This document shows positions 8,093 through 18,400 of a DNA stretch of 64,000 bases, in pieces (the stretch's first letter is position 1; each line of letters begins with the position of its first letter). Under the pieces are notes generated by a model, which was not told the DNA's origin, did not search any database, and saw only the letters and a list, made by a program, of their open reading frames with translations. Location: contig JARHYC010000020.1 of assembly GCA_029264955.1 (NCBI GenBank), positions 62,001-126,000 of the forward strand. Reading direction: 5' to 3'. The translations under genes and the position numbers were made by a program. Source of the DNA: Faecalibacterium sp. (lineage in GTDB: Bacteria > Bacillota > Clostridia > Oscillospirales > Ruminococcaceae).

Positions 8093-8752
8093 TTACTCCC
8101 CTTTCTCCACAGCACAGCCGATTTTGCGTTCGATCTTGTTGTTGGTACGATTTTCGACCCAGACTACCAGAGCCATCAGCAGACCAAAGGTCATAAAACC
8201 GCCGGGAGCGCTGGTCATCAGGCTGAAGCGGGGGATGCTCTCAGGAATTACGGTAAAGCCCAGCCAAGTGCCTGCGCCCAGGATTTCACGAACTGTAGCC
8301 ATGGCAACCAGAGCCAGGGTAAAGCCTGCGCCCATGCCCAGACCGTCCAGTGCAGAATCCAGAACGGTATTCTTGCAAGCGAACATCTCGGCACGGCCCA
8401 GAATGATGCAGTTAACAACGATCAGAGGCAGGTAAACACCCAGAGCGGTATCCAGATCCTCTGCATATGCCTTAACCAGCATCTGCACCACGCTGACGAA
8501 ACCAGCGATGATAACAATGTAGCACGGCAGGTGAACCTTGTTGGGGATCACTTTACGCATTGCAGAGATTGCCATGTTGGAACAAATCAGAACCAGCGCA
8601 GCAGCAATACCCATGCCCAATGCGTTAGAAACAGCAGTTGTAACAGCCAGCGTGGGGCAGGTGCCCAGAACCAGACGCAGCGTCGGGTTTTCTTTCACCA
8701 GACCGTTTGTGACAATGCTCATTTTGCTCTTATTTTCAGTTTTAGCAGCCAT
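8093..8752 (-). CDS. rnfE: Rnf complex membrane subunit RnfE
   Basis: A 219-residue, six-helix protein, partner and paralogue of RnfA. It has NPTLRLVLGTCPTLAVTTAV near residue 22 and PLIVVNCIILGRAE near residue 109, each with the conserved cysteine proposed to bind the shared iron-sulfur centre. The spacing to rnfG is three bases and to rnfA six bases, so it is inside the operon. Length is normal. Confidence 0.95.
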   Translation of the reverse strand: MAAKTENKSKMSIVTNGLVKENPTLRLVLGTCPTLAVTTAVSNALGMGIAAALVLICSNMAISAMRKVIPNKVHLPCYIVIIAGFVSVVQMLVKAYAEDLDTALGVYLPLIVVNCIILGRAEMFACKNTVLDSALDGLGMGAGFTLALVAMATVREILGAGTWLGFTVIPESIPRFSLMTSAPGGFMTFGLLMALVVWVENRTNNKIERKIGCAVEKGE

Positions 8753-8755
8753 GGT

Positions 8756-9775
8756 TTATGCAGCCTCCTTTGCATTCAGCTCATCGAAGCACTCCAGCGC
8801 ATGGTTGACAGCCTCGACAGCTGCGGTGCTGGACAGGGTAGCGCCAGACAGACCGTCCACGCCATCCTTATGCAGGGTGACAGAACCGGACTTACCTTCC
8901 AGAGATGCTGCGAAAGGCTCCGCATCGGTGCCGTCCCACAGGCGAGCGCCGTAACCGGCAGTCTCACCGTTCTCCAGGAAAGCGACCTTGCGAATCACGC
9001 CTTCGCCATCCATCACGACCAGTACAGGCACATCGCCGCCAAAGCCCTTGCCGGTAGCGGTGACAGCATAGCCAGCACCGTTAGCAGCCTTCTTGGCTGC
9101 GGTAATATTTGCGGTGGTAACTGTAACATCTTCAAAAGCACCATCTGCTTCAGGCAGAGCCTCAGCAATCAGGGCATCGGTATCCATCTTGGGCTCTTCT
9201 GCGGGAGCTACGCCGTTAGCCAGCTCATTGTAGCAGTTCAGCGCGCTGTTGATAGCCTTAACCGCTGCGGTGCTGGAAATGGTAGCACCGGAAACGCCGT
9301 CCACGCCGTCCTCGTGCAGAGCAACAGAGCCGCTCTTGCCAACCAGAGATTCTGCGAACTTCGGGCCGTCTTCGCTGCCGTCCCACAGACGCTTACCAAA
9401 GCCTGCGGATTCTTCGTTCTGCATGAAGCTGACATTCAGGATCACGCCATCGTTATCCATCGCAACGATAACGGGCACATCACCGCCAAAGCCCTTGCCG
9501 GTAGCCTGAATGCACCAGCCGGAACCGTTGGAAGCCTTCTTGGCTGCCACGATGTTTTCGGTGGTAACCTGCTCGGTCAGATCGTCGAACTGACCTTCGG
9601 CCTCAGGCAGAGCCGCTGCATAAACAGCATTTGCCTTAGCTTCCTTGTTTGCTGCGATCACCGGAGCAGTCAAGCCATTCGTAACAGCCAGCAGTGCACT
9701 GGTGACCAGGCAGATCACAGTCAGAACAACGACAGGCTTGACCAGCTCGTTCCAAGTTTCGTTATTTTTACTCAT
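8756..9775 (-). CDS. rnfG: Rnf complex subunit RnfG with two tandem FMN-binding domains
   Basis: RnfG carries a covalently bound FMN on the outer face of the membrane and passes electrons within Rnf. This copy has 339 residues, much longer than the usual roughly 200. After a membrane helix (residues 13-35) there are two similar domains, about 50-185 and 200-335. Each has GKGFGGDVPV, an AGFG/AGYG..RLWDG segment, and a flavinylation motif: SGATISS with Thr165 and SGATLSS with Thr313. Both attachment threonines are kept, so both domains may be flavinylated. The start overlaps the rnfD stop as ATGA. The duplication is directly visible; that both carry FMN is inference. Confidence 0.93.
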   Translation of the reverse strand: MSKNNETWNELVKPVVVLTVICLVTSALLAVTNGLTAPVIAANKEAKANAVYAAALPEAEGQFDDLTEQVTTENIVAAKKASNGSGWCIQATGKGFGGDVPVIVAMDNDGVILNVSFMQNEESAGFGKRLWDGSEDGPKFAESLVGKSGSVALHEDGVDGVSGATISSTAAVKAINSALNCYNELANGVAPAEEPKMDTDALIAEALPEADGAFEDVTVTTANITAAKKAANGAGYAVTATGKGFGGDVPVLVVMDGEGVIRKVAFLENGETAGYGARLWDGTDAEPFAASLEGKSGSVTLHKDGVDGLSGATLSSTAAVEAVNHALECFDELNAKEAA

Positions 9776-10758
9776 TTGTCGCTGTCCTCCTTCTCTGCCT
9801 TAGCCTTGGTCTTTACGGGCTTTACATAGCCGTAAGGCGTCTGGATGGTCAGATCATTGATATAAGGCACCAGCAGGTTCATCAGCAGGATTGCGAAGGA
9901 AACGCCTTCTGCCATGTTTGCCCAGGTGCGGATTGCGAAGGTCAGGAAGCCCAGACCCAGACCAAATACCAGCTTGCCCTTCAGGGTAAGCGGGCTGGTG
10001 ACATAGTCGGTAGCCATAAACACAGCACCGAAGATCAAACCGCCGCTCAGGATATTCACCAAGCTGCCGCGCAGGCCCATGCCGGCAATCAGATCCAGCA
10101 CGAAAACGGTACCAATGTAGGTCACAGGGATAACAGGGCTGATGGTGTGGGTAACAACCAGGTAAACAAAGCCGATCAGAATTGCAATGATGCAGACTTC
10201 ACCCATGGTGCCGCCGTGCACACCGAACAGCAGATCCACCAGGGACAGCTTTGCGGGGCTGCTAACCTGCAGGGGAGTAGCGGAAGCCAGCTGGTCAACA
10301 GCAGCATCCGGGAACACCCACTTGGTCATATAACCGGTATAGCCGGAGAACAGTGCAATACGGCCTACCAGAGCAGGGTTTGCAAAGTTCATGCCCAGAC
10401 CGCCGAACAGCTGCTTGACCACAACAATAGCAATCAGGGAGCCCACCACAGCCATCATCATGCTGATGGGCAGGCTATCGCCGGGAGCGGGCATATTCAG
10501 GGCCAGAATCAGGCCGGTAACAACAGCGGACAAATCGCCGATGGGGTTTGCCTTCTTCAGCAGCTTGCAGTACAGCCATTCAAAGCCCACGCTGGCAATC
10601 ACTGCAGTAGCAATGACTACCAGGGTCTGCCAGCCGAACAGCACAGCAGAAGCTACCACAGCGGGCAGCAGGGCCAGGACCACGTTCAGCATCAGGCTCT
10701 GGGTGGTCTCCGGTGCACGGAAGTGCGGGGAGGCGGAAACGATGCGTTTGGTCTCCAT
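9772..10758 (-). CDS. rnfD: Rnf complex membrane subunit RnfD (covalent FMN)
   Basis: A 328-residue polytopic protein of the RnfD/NqrB family. It starts with the family opening SPHFRAPETTQSLMLNVV and keeps GGLGMNFANPALVGR. The covalent FMN site is DQLASATPLQ, with Thr161 the likely attachment residue. A basic tail (KTKAKAEKEDSDK) is cytoplasmic. It overlaps rnfC by one base (TAATG) and rnfG by four (ATGA), so translation is tightly coupled. Confidence 0.95.
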   Translation of the reverse strand: METKRIVSASPHFRAPETTQSLMLNVVLALLPAVVASAVLFGWQTLVVIATAVIASVGFEWLYCKLLKKANPIGDLSAVVTGLILALNMPAPGDSLPISMMMAVVGSLIAIVVVKQLFGGLGMNFANPALVGRIALFSGYTGYMTKWVFPDAAVDQLASATPLQVSSPAKLSLVDLLFGVHGGTMGEVCIIAILIGFVYLVVTHTISPVIPVTYIGTVFVLDLIAGMGLRGSLVNILSGGLIFGAVFMATDYVTSPLTLKGKLVFGLGLGFLTFAIRTWANMAEGVSFAILLMNLLVPYINDLTIQTPYGYVKPVKTKAKAEKEDSDK

Positions 10759-12077
10759 TATTTCTTGCCTCCTTTGGTCTCAGTCAAATAAAAATCCTTT
10801 GCCATGGTCATCATCTGGGTGACCGGGCGCTTAGCCGGGCAGACGAAAGAGCAGCTGCCGCAGGTAAAGCAGTAATCAACAGCCAGTTTTCCCAGTGCAT
10901 CCACATCCTTGCGGCTGAAAGCCTCTGCAACAGAAACGGGCTGCAGGCCCAGCGGGCAGTATTCCACGCAGCGGCCGCACTTGATGCAGGGGTTGATGGT
11001 TTCGGGCTTTGCGCTCTCCATGCTCAACATCAGATAGCCGCCAGCCGTCTTGGTGGTGGGAGCTGTCAGGTCTGCCAGCGCAGAACCCATCATGCCGCCG
11101 CCGCTGACAACCTTGCCCAGCTCGACGCCTTCCTTAACGCCCGCAAAATCCAGCACTTCCTGAATGGAAGTACCAACGGGAACCTCCACGTTGCAGGGAT
11201 TTGCACAAGCGTCACCGTCTACAGTGATGCGGCGCGCCACCAGGGGCATACCGGTTGCCAGGTACTTGCCCAGCGTGGAAACGCTGGTCACGTTCATAAC
11301 GACCGTGCCTGCATCAGCGGGCAGACCGCCGTGGGGCACTTCACGACCCAGGCACTTCTCGATCAGGATCAGCTCAGCACCCGTGCCGTACACTGCGGGC
11401 AGCGGATGCACCGTGATTTCGGGCATATCCTTGGTCAGGCGAGTCAGCAAATCAATGGCTTCAGCCTTGTTGTTCTCGATACCGATGACACACTTGGGAA
11501 TGCCAGTGTACTTCAGCACAGCAGAAATGCCGGACAGCACAGTATCGCTGTTATCCAGCATCTCACGATTGTCGCTGGTCAGCAGAATCTCACACTCGGA
11601 TGCGTTGATCAGCAGGGTATCAACGGGCTGCTTGGGCTGCAGCTTAACGTCAGCCGGGAAGCCAGCGCCGCCCAGACCGACCAGACCACAATCACGGACA
11701 GCCTTCAGGAAGCTCTCTTTGTCAGTAACGACAGGAGGCTGAACAGCCGGATCCACCGTCTGCTTGCCATCGGTCGTGATGACGATAGAATCACACACCT
11801 TGCCGTTTGCCATAGTCCAGGGCTCAATCGCCTTGACCGTACCGGAAACACTGGAGTGGATATTTGCGGACACAAAGCCGCTTGCTTCACCAATCAGAGT
11901 GCCTACACACACCTCGTCGCCCTTTTTCACGACCGGCTTTGCAGGCGCACCGATATGCTGGCTCATCAGGATACGAACACTTTCGGGCAGGGGCAGCTGT
12001 ACAGACTTCATACCAGCTGTCGCCTTATCGTGCGGCACCTTTGCGCCCAGCGCGGAACGCTTCAGTTTTTTGAACAT
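10758..12077 (-). CDS. rnfC: Rnf complex NADH-interacting subunit RnfC
   Basis: RnfC (439 residues) is the peripheral subunit that reduces NAD+ in the Rnf complex. It has a flavin/NADH-binding core with GLGGAGFPADVKL and DTLLINASECE, a SLBB-like segment after it, and two 4Fe-4S motifs near the C-terminus: CIKCGRCVEYCP and CFTCGSCSFVCPAKRP. The ATG at 12077 starts the conserved N-terminus; the ribosome site is weak and distant (GGGGG, 12 bases upstream), and a GTG nine bases earlier in the same frame is an alternative. It is the first gene of rnfCDGEAB, preceded by a clear promoter. Confidence 0.94.
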   Translation of the reverse strand: MFKKLKRSALGAKVPHDKATAGMKSVQLPLPESVRILMSQHIGAPAKPVVKKGDEVCVGTLIGEASGFVSANIHSSVSGTVKAIEPWTMANGKVCDSIVITTDGKQTVDPAVQPPVVTDKESFLKAVRDCGLVGLGGAGFPADVKLQPKQPVDTLLINASECEILLTSDNREMLDNSDTVLSGISAVLKYTGIPKCVIGIENNKAEAIDLLTRLTKDMPEITVHPLPAVYGTGAELILIEKCLGREVPHGGLPADAGTVVMNVTSVSTLGKYLATGMPLVARRITVDGDACANPCNVEVPVGTSIQEVLDFAGVKEGVELGKVVSGGGMMGSALADLTAPTTKTAGGYLMLSMESAKPETINPCIKCGRCVEYCPLGLQPVSVAEAFSRKDVDALGKLAVDYCFTCGSCSFVCPAKRPVTQMMTMAKDFYLTETKGGKK

Positions 12078-12171
12078 GGATGACACAATCCCCCATTCTT
12101 GCTTATCTCTTTGCCTCAAAAGGCAGCGCAGGGCGCACTTCCCCCCGAGACAACTACCACTTAACATATCT

Positions 12172-12200
12172 ATTCTACGGATTTCTATTCATCAAGTCAA
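12172..12200 (-). promoter_or_regulatory. rnfC: Promoter of the rnfCDGEAB operon
   Basis: TTGACT (12195-12200), 17-base spacer and TAGAAT (12172-12177) about 95 bases upstream of rnfC. The rest of the 12078-12340 gap is AT-rich; I see no other recognisable element there. Confidence 0.75.
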
Positions 12201-12340
12201 CGTATTTTTCGGCAAATACGACAAAATTTTCTCATTGTATTATGGCAATTTTTTGTCAAAGTCGTTTTCGCCTCTCTTTTTGTTCATAATGTTTAGTTTC
12301 TTCTCTCAATTTTGATTTATTTTTGCCATGCGTTTTTTCT

Positions 12341-12369
12341 TTGCGTCTGTGTTTGCTTTATGTTATACT
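12341..12369 (+). promoter_or_regulatory. Promoter of the 47-residue membrane peptide gene
   Basis: TTGCGT (12341-12346), 17-base spacer, TATACT (12364-12369), 45 bases upstream of the ATG at 12414. Confidence 0.7.
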
Positions 12370-12413
12370 TAATAAGTAGTATTTCCATTTGTATAAAGGG
12401 AGGCGTTCTATTC

Positions 12414-12557
12414 ATGAAAAAGCTGCTGCAGCTGTTGTTTGCTGTAATCGCCTTGGTTTCTGCTGTTCTGGGGCTCATGTTGTTGTGCGAAGAGAAAAAG
12501 AAGGACGACGAATATCTGACCCTTTATGACGATTCTCATCCCCAAACGGGAAACTGA
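12414..12557 (+). CDS. Small single-span membrane peptide (47 aa), function unknown
   Basis: AAGGGAGG lies 10 bases upstream of ATG 12414. The peptide has a basic start (MKK), one hydrophobic span of about 22 residues ending LMLLC, then a charged tail EEKKKDDEYLTLYDD. The segment before the cysteine is not a good lipobox. A promoter precedes the gene and a hairpin terminator follows it, so it looks like an independently expressed small gene. It sits divergently from rnfC. I do not recognise a family. Confidence 0.6.
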   Translation: MKKLLQLLFAVIALVSAVLGLMLLCEEKKKDDEYLTLYDDSHPQTGN

Positions 12558-12584
12558 CCAGAAAGCATCTCATCTTTGTTAGCT

Positions 12585-12612
12585 GCCCGGCCGTTTGTGC
12601 CGGGCTTTTCTA
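12585..12612 (+). terminator. Terminator after the 47-aa peptide gene
   Basis: GCCCGGC pairs with GCCGGGC around CGTTTGT, followed by TTTTC. It lies between the peptide gene and glpK, which has its own ribosome site 25 bases later. Confidence 0.75.
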
Positions 12613-12647
12613 TTGGAAAATTCACCCAACGACGGAGGTTTTTAACT

Positions 12648-14144
12648 ATGGAAGCCTGCAAGCGTTATATCCTTGCTCTGGACCAAGGCACTACATCCAG
12701 CCGTGCCATCCTGTTCGATCACGAACAGCACATGGTCGGAGTATCTCAACAGGAATTTACTCAGCATTATCCCCAGCCCGGCTGGGTCGAACATGACCCT
12801 ATGGAAATCTGGTCAACCCAGTACGGTGTGATGACCGAAGTCATGGCGCGTACCGGCGTAGAGCCGGAACAGCTCGCCGCTATTGGCATCACCAACCAGC
12901 GTGAAACAACCATCATCTGGGATCGTTCTACCGGGCGCCCCATTTATAACGCCATCGTATGGCAGTGTCGCCGTTCCGCGGCACTGGCAGAAGAGCTGGC
13001 ACGCGCGATTGGTGAACCAGTGATTCAGGAAAAAACGGGATTGCGCCCGGATGCTTATTTTTCCGCTACCAAGATTCGCTGGATTCTGGACCATGTCCCC
13101 GGCGCGCAGGTACGTGCCGAGCGGGGGGAACTTGCATTCGGCACAGTAGATAGTTGGCTGATTTACAAACTGACCGGCGGAAAAGTACATGTGACCGACC
13201 GCACCAACGCCAGCCGTACCATGCTATTCAACATCCACACGCTGGAATGGGATGCGGATTTGTGCCGTGCCCTAAATATTCCTATGAGCCTGCTGCCCGA
13301 GGTAAAAGGCTCCAGCGAAATTTATGGAATGTGTAATCTGTCCGGCTGTGAAGTTCCCATTGCGGGTGCGGCGGGTGACCAGCACGCCGCCTTGTTTGGG
13401 CAATGCTGCTTTACGCCTGGCAGCGTAAAAAATACATATGGAACCGGCTGTTTCATGTTGATGAACACCGGCGACCGTATTGTAAACAGTCAGAATGGAC
13501 TGATTACCACCATTGCCGCTTCGGCAGGAAGCAAGGTCCAATATGCGCTGGAAGGCAGCGTATTTGTCGGTGGTGCCATCATTCAGTGGCTGCGGGATGA
13601 GCTGGGCTTGATTCGAGACAGTGCTGACAGTGAATATTTCGCCCGCAAAGTAACCGATACCGGCGGCGTTTATGTAGTACCAGCCTTTACCGGTTTGGGC
13701 GCCCCACACTGGGATATGTACGCACGCGGTGCAATTTTTGGTATGACCCGTGGTACCAACCGCAACCACATCATTCGTGCCGCTTTGGAAAGCGTTGCCT
13801 TCCAAAGTAACGATGTACTGCGCGCCATGCTGGCAGATACCGGGCTGACTATTCCGGTATTGAAAGTCGATGGCGGTGCTTGCGCAAACAACCTGCTGAT
13901 GCAGTTTCAGGCTGATATTTCCGGCGTAGTAGTACATCGCCCCAAAGTGCGGGAAACCACTGCACTGGGCGCGGCCATGCTGGCAGGTTTAGCGGTTGGT
14001 TTCTGGAAAGATTCCAACGAATTGCAGCAAAAATGGGAACTGGATCAGGCATTCACCAACTGGATGCCTGACGAAAAAGCAGAAGCGCTCCGTGCCGGAT
14101 GGACCAAAGCGGTCGATCGCGCACGAGATTGGGCTACGGAATAA
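12648..14144 (+). CDS. glpK: Glycerol kinase
   Basis: The 498-residue FGGY-family kinase makes glycerol 3-phosphate from glycerol and ATP. It opens with [15 protein letters not shown] (phosphate loop), keeps [10 protein letters not shown] and AIVWQCRR, the sugar-kinase motif [14 protein letters not shown] and the C-terminal [21 protein letters not shown] and [24 protein letters not shown] lies 9 bases upstream of ATG 12648. Length is standard for GlpK. No glycerol facilitator or GlpD gene is adjacent; a phosphatase gene follows 16 bases later and is probably co-transcribed. Confidence 0.96.
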   Translation: MEACKRYILALDQGTTSSRAILFDHEQHMVGVSQQEFTQHYPQPGWVEHDPMEIWSTQYGVMTEVMARTGVEPEQLAAIGITNQRETTIIWDRSTGRPIYNAIVWQCRRSAALAEELARAIGEPVIQEKTGLRPDAYFSATKIRWILDHVPGAQVRAERGELAFGTVDSWLIYKLTGGKVHVTDRTNASRTMLFNIHTLEWDADLCRALNIPMSLLPEVKGSSEIYGMCNLSGCEVPIAGAAGDQHAALFGQCCFTPGSVKNTYGTGCFMLMNTGDRIVNSQNGLITTIAASAGSKVQYALEGSVFVGGAIIQWLRDELGLIRDSADSEYFARKVTDTGGVYVVPAFTGLGAPHWDMYARGAIFGMTRGTNRNHIIRAALESVAFQSNDVLRAMLADTGLTIPVLKVDGGACANNLLMQFQADISGVVVHRPKVRETTALGAAMLAGLAVGFWKDSNELQQKWELDQAFTNWMPDEKAEALRAGWTKAVDRARDWATE

Positions 14145-14160
14145 GAAATGGAGTAAACAT

Positions 14161-14898
14161 ATGCAGCTGGTTTTTATACGACATGGCGAGCCTAATTACG
14201 AAATCGACAGCTTGACACAGGAGGGCTTTCTGGAAGCGGACCTGCTGGCCAAGCGTATTGTCGCACAAAAATGGCCTATAACCGATATCTTTTGTAGTCC
14301 GCTGGGTCGTGCGCAGGATACCGCACACCCCACTTTGAAGGCATTGGGTCGTGCAGCGGAAACCTGCCCCTGGCTGCGGGAATTTGGCTGTGGCGATTTT
14401 ACCCCGCCGGACGGCAGCCGGGCATTCAAGAGTGTCCCCTGGGATTTTTACCCTGACTATTGGACCGGCGACCCTCTTTTGTGCAATCGGGATCAGTGGA
14501 CCCAAGCGGATGTGATGCAGCTTATGCCGCAAAATGTTGCACAGCGTTTTGCCGAAGTAACGAATGGTCTGGATTCGATTCTGGCACGTTACGGCTACCA
14601 TCGGGAAAACGGTTACTATCGTGTCGATGCAGACGCACAAAAGGATGCTATGCTGGTGTTCTTCTGCCATTTGGGTCTGACAGGTGCCGCGTGCGGCCAT
14701 TTACTGAACGTAGCCCCGCCCGTTTTATGGCATGGGTTCTTTTTGCCGGCTTCCTCTGTCACGGTTTTGAACACCGAACAGCGCCAGCCTGATATTGCCG
14801 GTTTCCGCTGTCAGGTAATGGGGGATACCCAGCATTTGCGTGCAAATGACAGAGAGGTTAGCCCCATGGGTGCATTTGGGCCTTTGTTCAACGGATAA
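14161..14898 (+). CDS. Histidine phosphatase family protein (phosphoglycerate mutase-like)
   Basis: The 245-residue protein begins MQLVFIRHGEPNYEID, where RHG contains the phospho-accepting histidine, and has the second conserved arginine segment FCSPLGRAQDTA. A later FFCHLGLTGAACGHLL likely supplies the second catalytic histidine. The family removes phosphate from small metabolites; the substrate is not visible. GGAG is nine bases before ATG 14161. It follows glpK by 16 bases and is probably in the same transcript. Confidence 0.85.
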   Translation: MQLVFIRHGEPNYEIDSLTQEGFLEADLLAKRIVAQKWPITDIFCSPLGRAQDTAHPTLKALGRAAETCPWLREFGCGDFTPPDGSRAFKSVPWDFYPDYWTGDPLLCNRDQWTQADVMQLMPQNVAQRFAEVTNGLDSILARYGYHRENGYYRVDADAQKDAMLVFFCHLGLTGAACGHLLNVAPPVLWHGFFLPASSVTVLNTEQRQPDIAGFRCQVMGDTQHLRANDREVSPMGAFGPLFNG

Positions 14899-14990
14899 AA
14901 CTTCTTTCATAAAAATTGAAATAAACCCCTTCCGTCTATCGTATAATAAATATGAGATGTATCGAAAGCAAAAGGATGGAGGGGTTTTCT

Positions 14991-15239
14991 ATGGTCTCTT
15001 TTTGGAATGCACAACTTTTATTGGTCACAACCGATTTGGTCGAACAGGCTCGTTTACGCATCGCATTGCGTAAGGCCGGCATTCAATACCGCATGAAACT
15101 CACCCGTTATTCCAATGACGGCAAGGTGGACGGACTGCAAGGCCCTATTGTGGATTATAGCCACGAATATTCCATCTATGTGCGCAAGCAGGATTTTGCC
15201 CAAGCAAAAGCTTTGTGTGAAACCAATACTCCTGCTTGA
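14991..15239 (+). CDS. Small DUF2007-like protein (82 aa)
   Basis: The start at 14991 is set by GGAGGGG six bases upstream. The sequence, LLLVTTDLVEQARLRIALRKAGIQYRMK followed by EYSIYVRKQDFAQAKALC, has the ferredoxin-like alpha/beta pattern and the closing YVRxxDxxxAK motif of small putative signal-transducing proteins (DUF2007 type). No catalytic residue is evident. A TATAAT at 14942-14947 lies upstream but lacks a good -35. A strong terminator follows. Confidence 0.6.
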   Translation: MVSFWNAQLLLVTTDLVEQARLRIALRKAGIQYRMKLTRYSNDGKVDGLQGPIVDYSHEYSIYVRKQDFAQAKALCETNTPA

Positions 15240-15260
15240 CTATACCGTTCTTTTTATAGC

Positions 15261-15295
15261 AAAAACGGCGCGGCTAAAAATGCCGCGCCGTTTTT
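15261..15295. terminator. Bidirectional terminator after the DUF2007-like gene
   Basis: AAAACGGCGCGGC pairs with GCCGCGCCGTTTT around TAAAAAT; strong G+C stem with T runs on both strands. Confidence 0.9.
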
Positions 15296-15314
15296 ATGTC
15301 CAATTCCCACAATA

Positions 15315-15359
15315 CAAAAAAGCAGACACACACTGTTTCCAATGCGTGTCTGCTTTTTA
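15315..15359 (-). terminator. Terminator of the GH101 gene
   Basis: AAAAGCAGACAC pairs with GTGTCTGCTTTT; on the minus strand it lies about 60 bases past the GH101 stop and is followed by a T run. It may work in both directions. Confidence 0.8.
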
Positions 15360-15421
15360 TTTGCTTATCGCAGAATCTTTCGATCCTGTGTGCCCTTTAC
15401 GCAAGCCTTCGTTCGGAAGAA

Positions 15422-18400
15422 TTACTTCTTCTCGGATTTCTTCTTGCTTGTGTAGTAAACACCAGCTGCCAGTGCGCCGCTGACGACCAGCAGAGTGATC
15501 CACAGACCCATATTGGTCGTGTCACCCGTTGCTGCGCCATTGCCGGGACGTGCCGGAGCAGGTGCGGGCTGGTTATTCCCGCCGTTGTTAGAATCCGGAG
15601 CAACCGGCTTTGCAGGATCAACCGGCTTGACAGGATCAACAGGCTTCTCGGGCTCAACGGGAGCAGCAGCCTTGACGTTAACCGTCAGTGCGGTTTCCTT
15701 GGTAACACCCTCAACCGTGTAGCTGATGGTGATGGTCTGCTCGCCTTCCTTCAGGCTATCGCCGTTGGTAATGGTCAGGCCCTCAGTGATGACCTTAGAG
15801 GTGCCATCGCTGTAGTATGCAGTGACTTCCATGCCGGTAGCATCAAAGTTTTCACCAGCAACGTAATCCACCTTAGTGGGGTTCTTGGTGACTTCAACGC
15901 GATCCAGCGTTACCGGAACTTCGTCCGTGGTAACGGTTACGGTTGCGGTTGCCTTCAGACCAGCAGCGTTGGAAACCGTTACGGTTGCGGTGCCAGCCTT
16001 CAAAGCGGTAACATTGCCGTTCTGATCAACCTTGATGATGTCATTGTCCTCGGTGCTCCAAACGATGCCCTTCAGCACAGTGTCGCCCACAGGTGCAATA
16101 GCCATTTCCTTGGTTTCGCCAACCTTCATGGTCAAATCGGTCAGGGTTGCTTCGTCAGCCACCTTCTTGTTGTAAACAACTTCGAACTCAGCCAACGTAG
16201 CATTGTTGTTCTTGCCGACCAGCTCAATCTGAATGAACTGGTAGCTGCCTTCCGGCAGCGGGCACTCTACCCAAGTGCTGTTCTTCTGCTGTTCTGCAGG
16301 AACATCAATCCACTCACTGGTCACGCCATCCAGAATCTCGGTGCCATTCTCATTTGCCTTGTTGCCAATGGTATAGCGGTAGCTCTGAATAATACCGTTC
16401 TGCTCCGTACCGTTACGGTTCAGCAGACGGAAGCCGTTCAGCGGGGTAGAATTATCCAGCTTATAGATGAACAGCAGCGGATTTTCTTTTGTGATCTGGT
16501 TCCACTTACCGTCACAAGCGGTAGCGTGGTTCTTATCGATAGTCTTGTCCCAATCTGCAGGGTTCTGCAGATTGTTGATACCGGTGCACTGCACAGTCGG
16601 CTTAATCACAACCGTATCAGAAACGGTAATGGTGACGGATGCTTCCTTAGCAGGCTCGCGCTTCGTACCGTTGTAGTGTGCGGTAATGGTTGCGGTGCCA
16701 GCCTTCTTAGCGCCGACAGTCATGGTTTTTTCATCAAAGCTGATGATCTCGCGGTCAGCATCAGAAATCTCGAAAGTAGCCTTATCCAGATTGATGCCGC
16801 TCAGTTTGGTGGTTTCGCCCTTGTACAGATTTTCGTTTTCTGCTCTCAGAACGATACCAACTTCTTCATCGCTCATCTCACGAATCGTCAAATCGTCCAG
16901 GATGAAATCGCGCTCGCCCATATCATTGCCGCCTGCCTGCTTATTGCAGAACAGACCGATCCAGGTCTGACCATTTGCTGCGCCCATAACCTGCATGGTG
17001 TGGGTCTTGGTGGTTGCGCTATTTGCCTTGCCCACAGTACCTGCGGTGCTGGGGAAGTACTCAGTAGGCATCTCATAGTTGTCGCCATTACCAACTACCA
17101 TTGCGTATGCGTTGCCGCGGCCAGACTGATACTTGAAGGTAACTTCGTACATCTTGTCCGGCTCAAAACGGAAGTTCTGGGGAATGGTCTGGTAGATGAT
17201 GCCGTAGTTGTTTTCGTGATGCTTCAGAGACCAATCGCCGCTGATAACATCATCAATGATCTTATCCTGCCAGCCGGACTGGGTGAACTTGCCGTTACGC
17301 TGTGCCAGGTGAGTACGGGGATCGCTGACGCCCTGAGCGGGGCCCAGAACGAAGGGATACAGACCCTGTACAACAGACTCAAAGTCCTGTACAAAGGTGC
17401 CGTCCTCACGGAAATTGTTCAGCTTCTTCTCAACGATACGGATATCGTCCCAGAAGACTTCGCCATCACCAGCCTCACGAGCCAGCGTGAAGGTTGCGGT
17501 ATCGCCAGCAGCTACAAACGGTACCTGGATCCACTGCAGCTTACTGTCGTAATTGTTGCTACGGTGGCCTTCGTCACACTGTACATAGTTGCTTGCAATA
17601 GAACGATAGGTGTAGTTGGAAACAACTTCCTTACCGGTGTCAACAGAAATCGTTGCCTTGCTGTCGCTCTTGTTGTCGACATAGATTTCAGCCACATAGT
17701 CCTTGCCTGCGGTCAGGCCGGTGATCTGAGTGGAGATAGAAACGGGGGTCTTGGTTGCGCCCAGCACCAGATTCTGGTCGCCGGTAACAGCCTTCTTAAC
17801 CTGCACAGCCTCGTTATCGATGCTGCCGGTCCAGGTCTTTGCATTCAGCTTTGCGCCGTCTGCATAACCGTTGAAGCCGGGGTCTGCAACGTGATCGCCA
17901 TCACCGAAGTTGTCAACCAGCTTCTTCACGTCAGGAGTACGAACCAGGACGTAAGGAGTCTTTGCCTTTGCATCCAGAGTGATAGAACCATTGGTCACTG
18001 CGATTTCCTGGTGGTTGATACGACCCTGATCCGTCAGCTCGTAGCAGTGCAGAACCTGTGCGTCTGCAAACTCTGCGGGCAGTTCCCAAGTGGTCTTGCC
18101 GCCGTCGTAGTTCCAGTGGTACAGCTTGCTCTGCGCGCCCTGATAATCCTGCCAAGGCAGCAGATAAGTGCCGTCGTCCAAAACTTTCTTGCCATTCAGG
18201 GTAATGTTGCGCTCGATGACTTCATCCTTACGCTGTTTTTCGTTACGGGTAACAATAACGGTGTTGCCGTCCTTGTCCTTCAGCGTGATCTGCTTTTCCT
18301 GGTTAGCTACAGGAGACTTGTCGCCTTCTGCGCCAGTGTAGTCAACCCACTTGGTAACCTGGTAGTGCTGCAGGAAACGGGTGGGCAGGTTGTCGGAGAA

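Noticed and set aside
7325-9829. 834-codon open frame on the plus strand
   Set aside because: Antisense to rnfB, rnfA, rnfE and rnfG, rich in Gln, His and Asn as expected of a shadow frame.
10713-12083. 456-codon open frame on the plus strand
   Set aside because: Antisense to rnfC with a Gln/His-rich composition.
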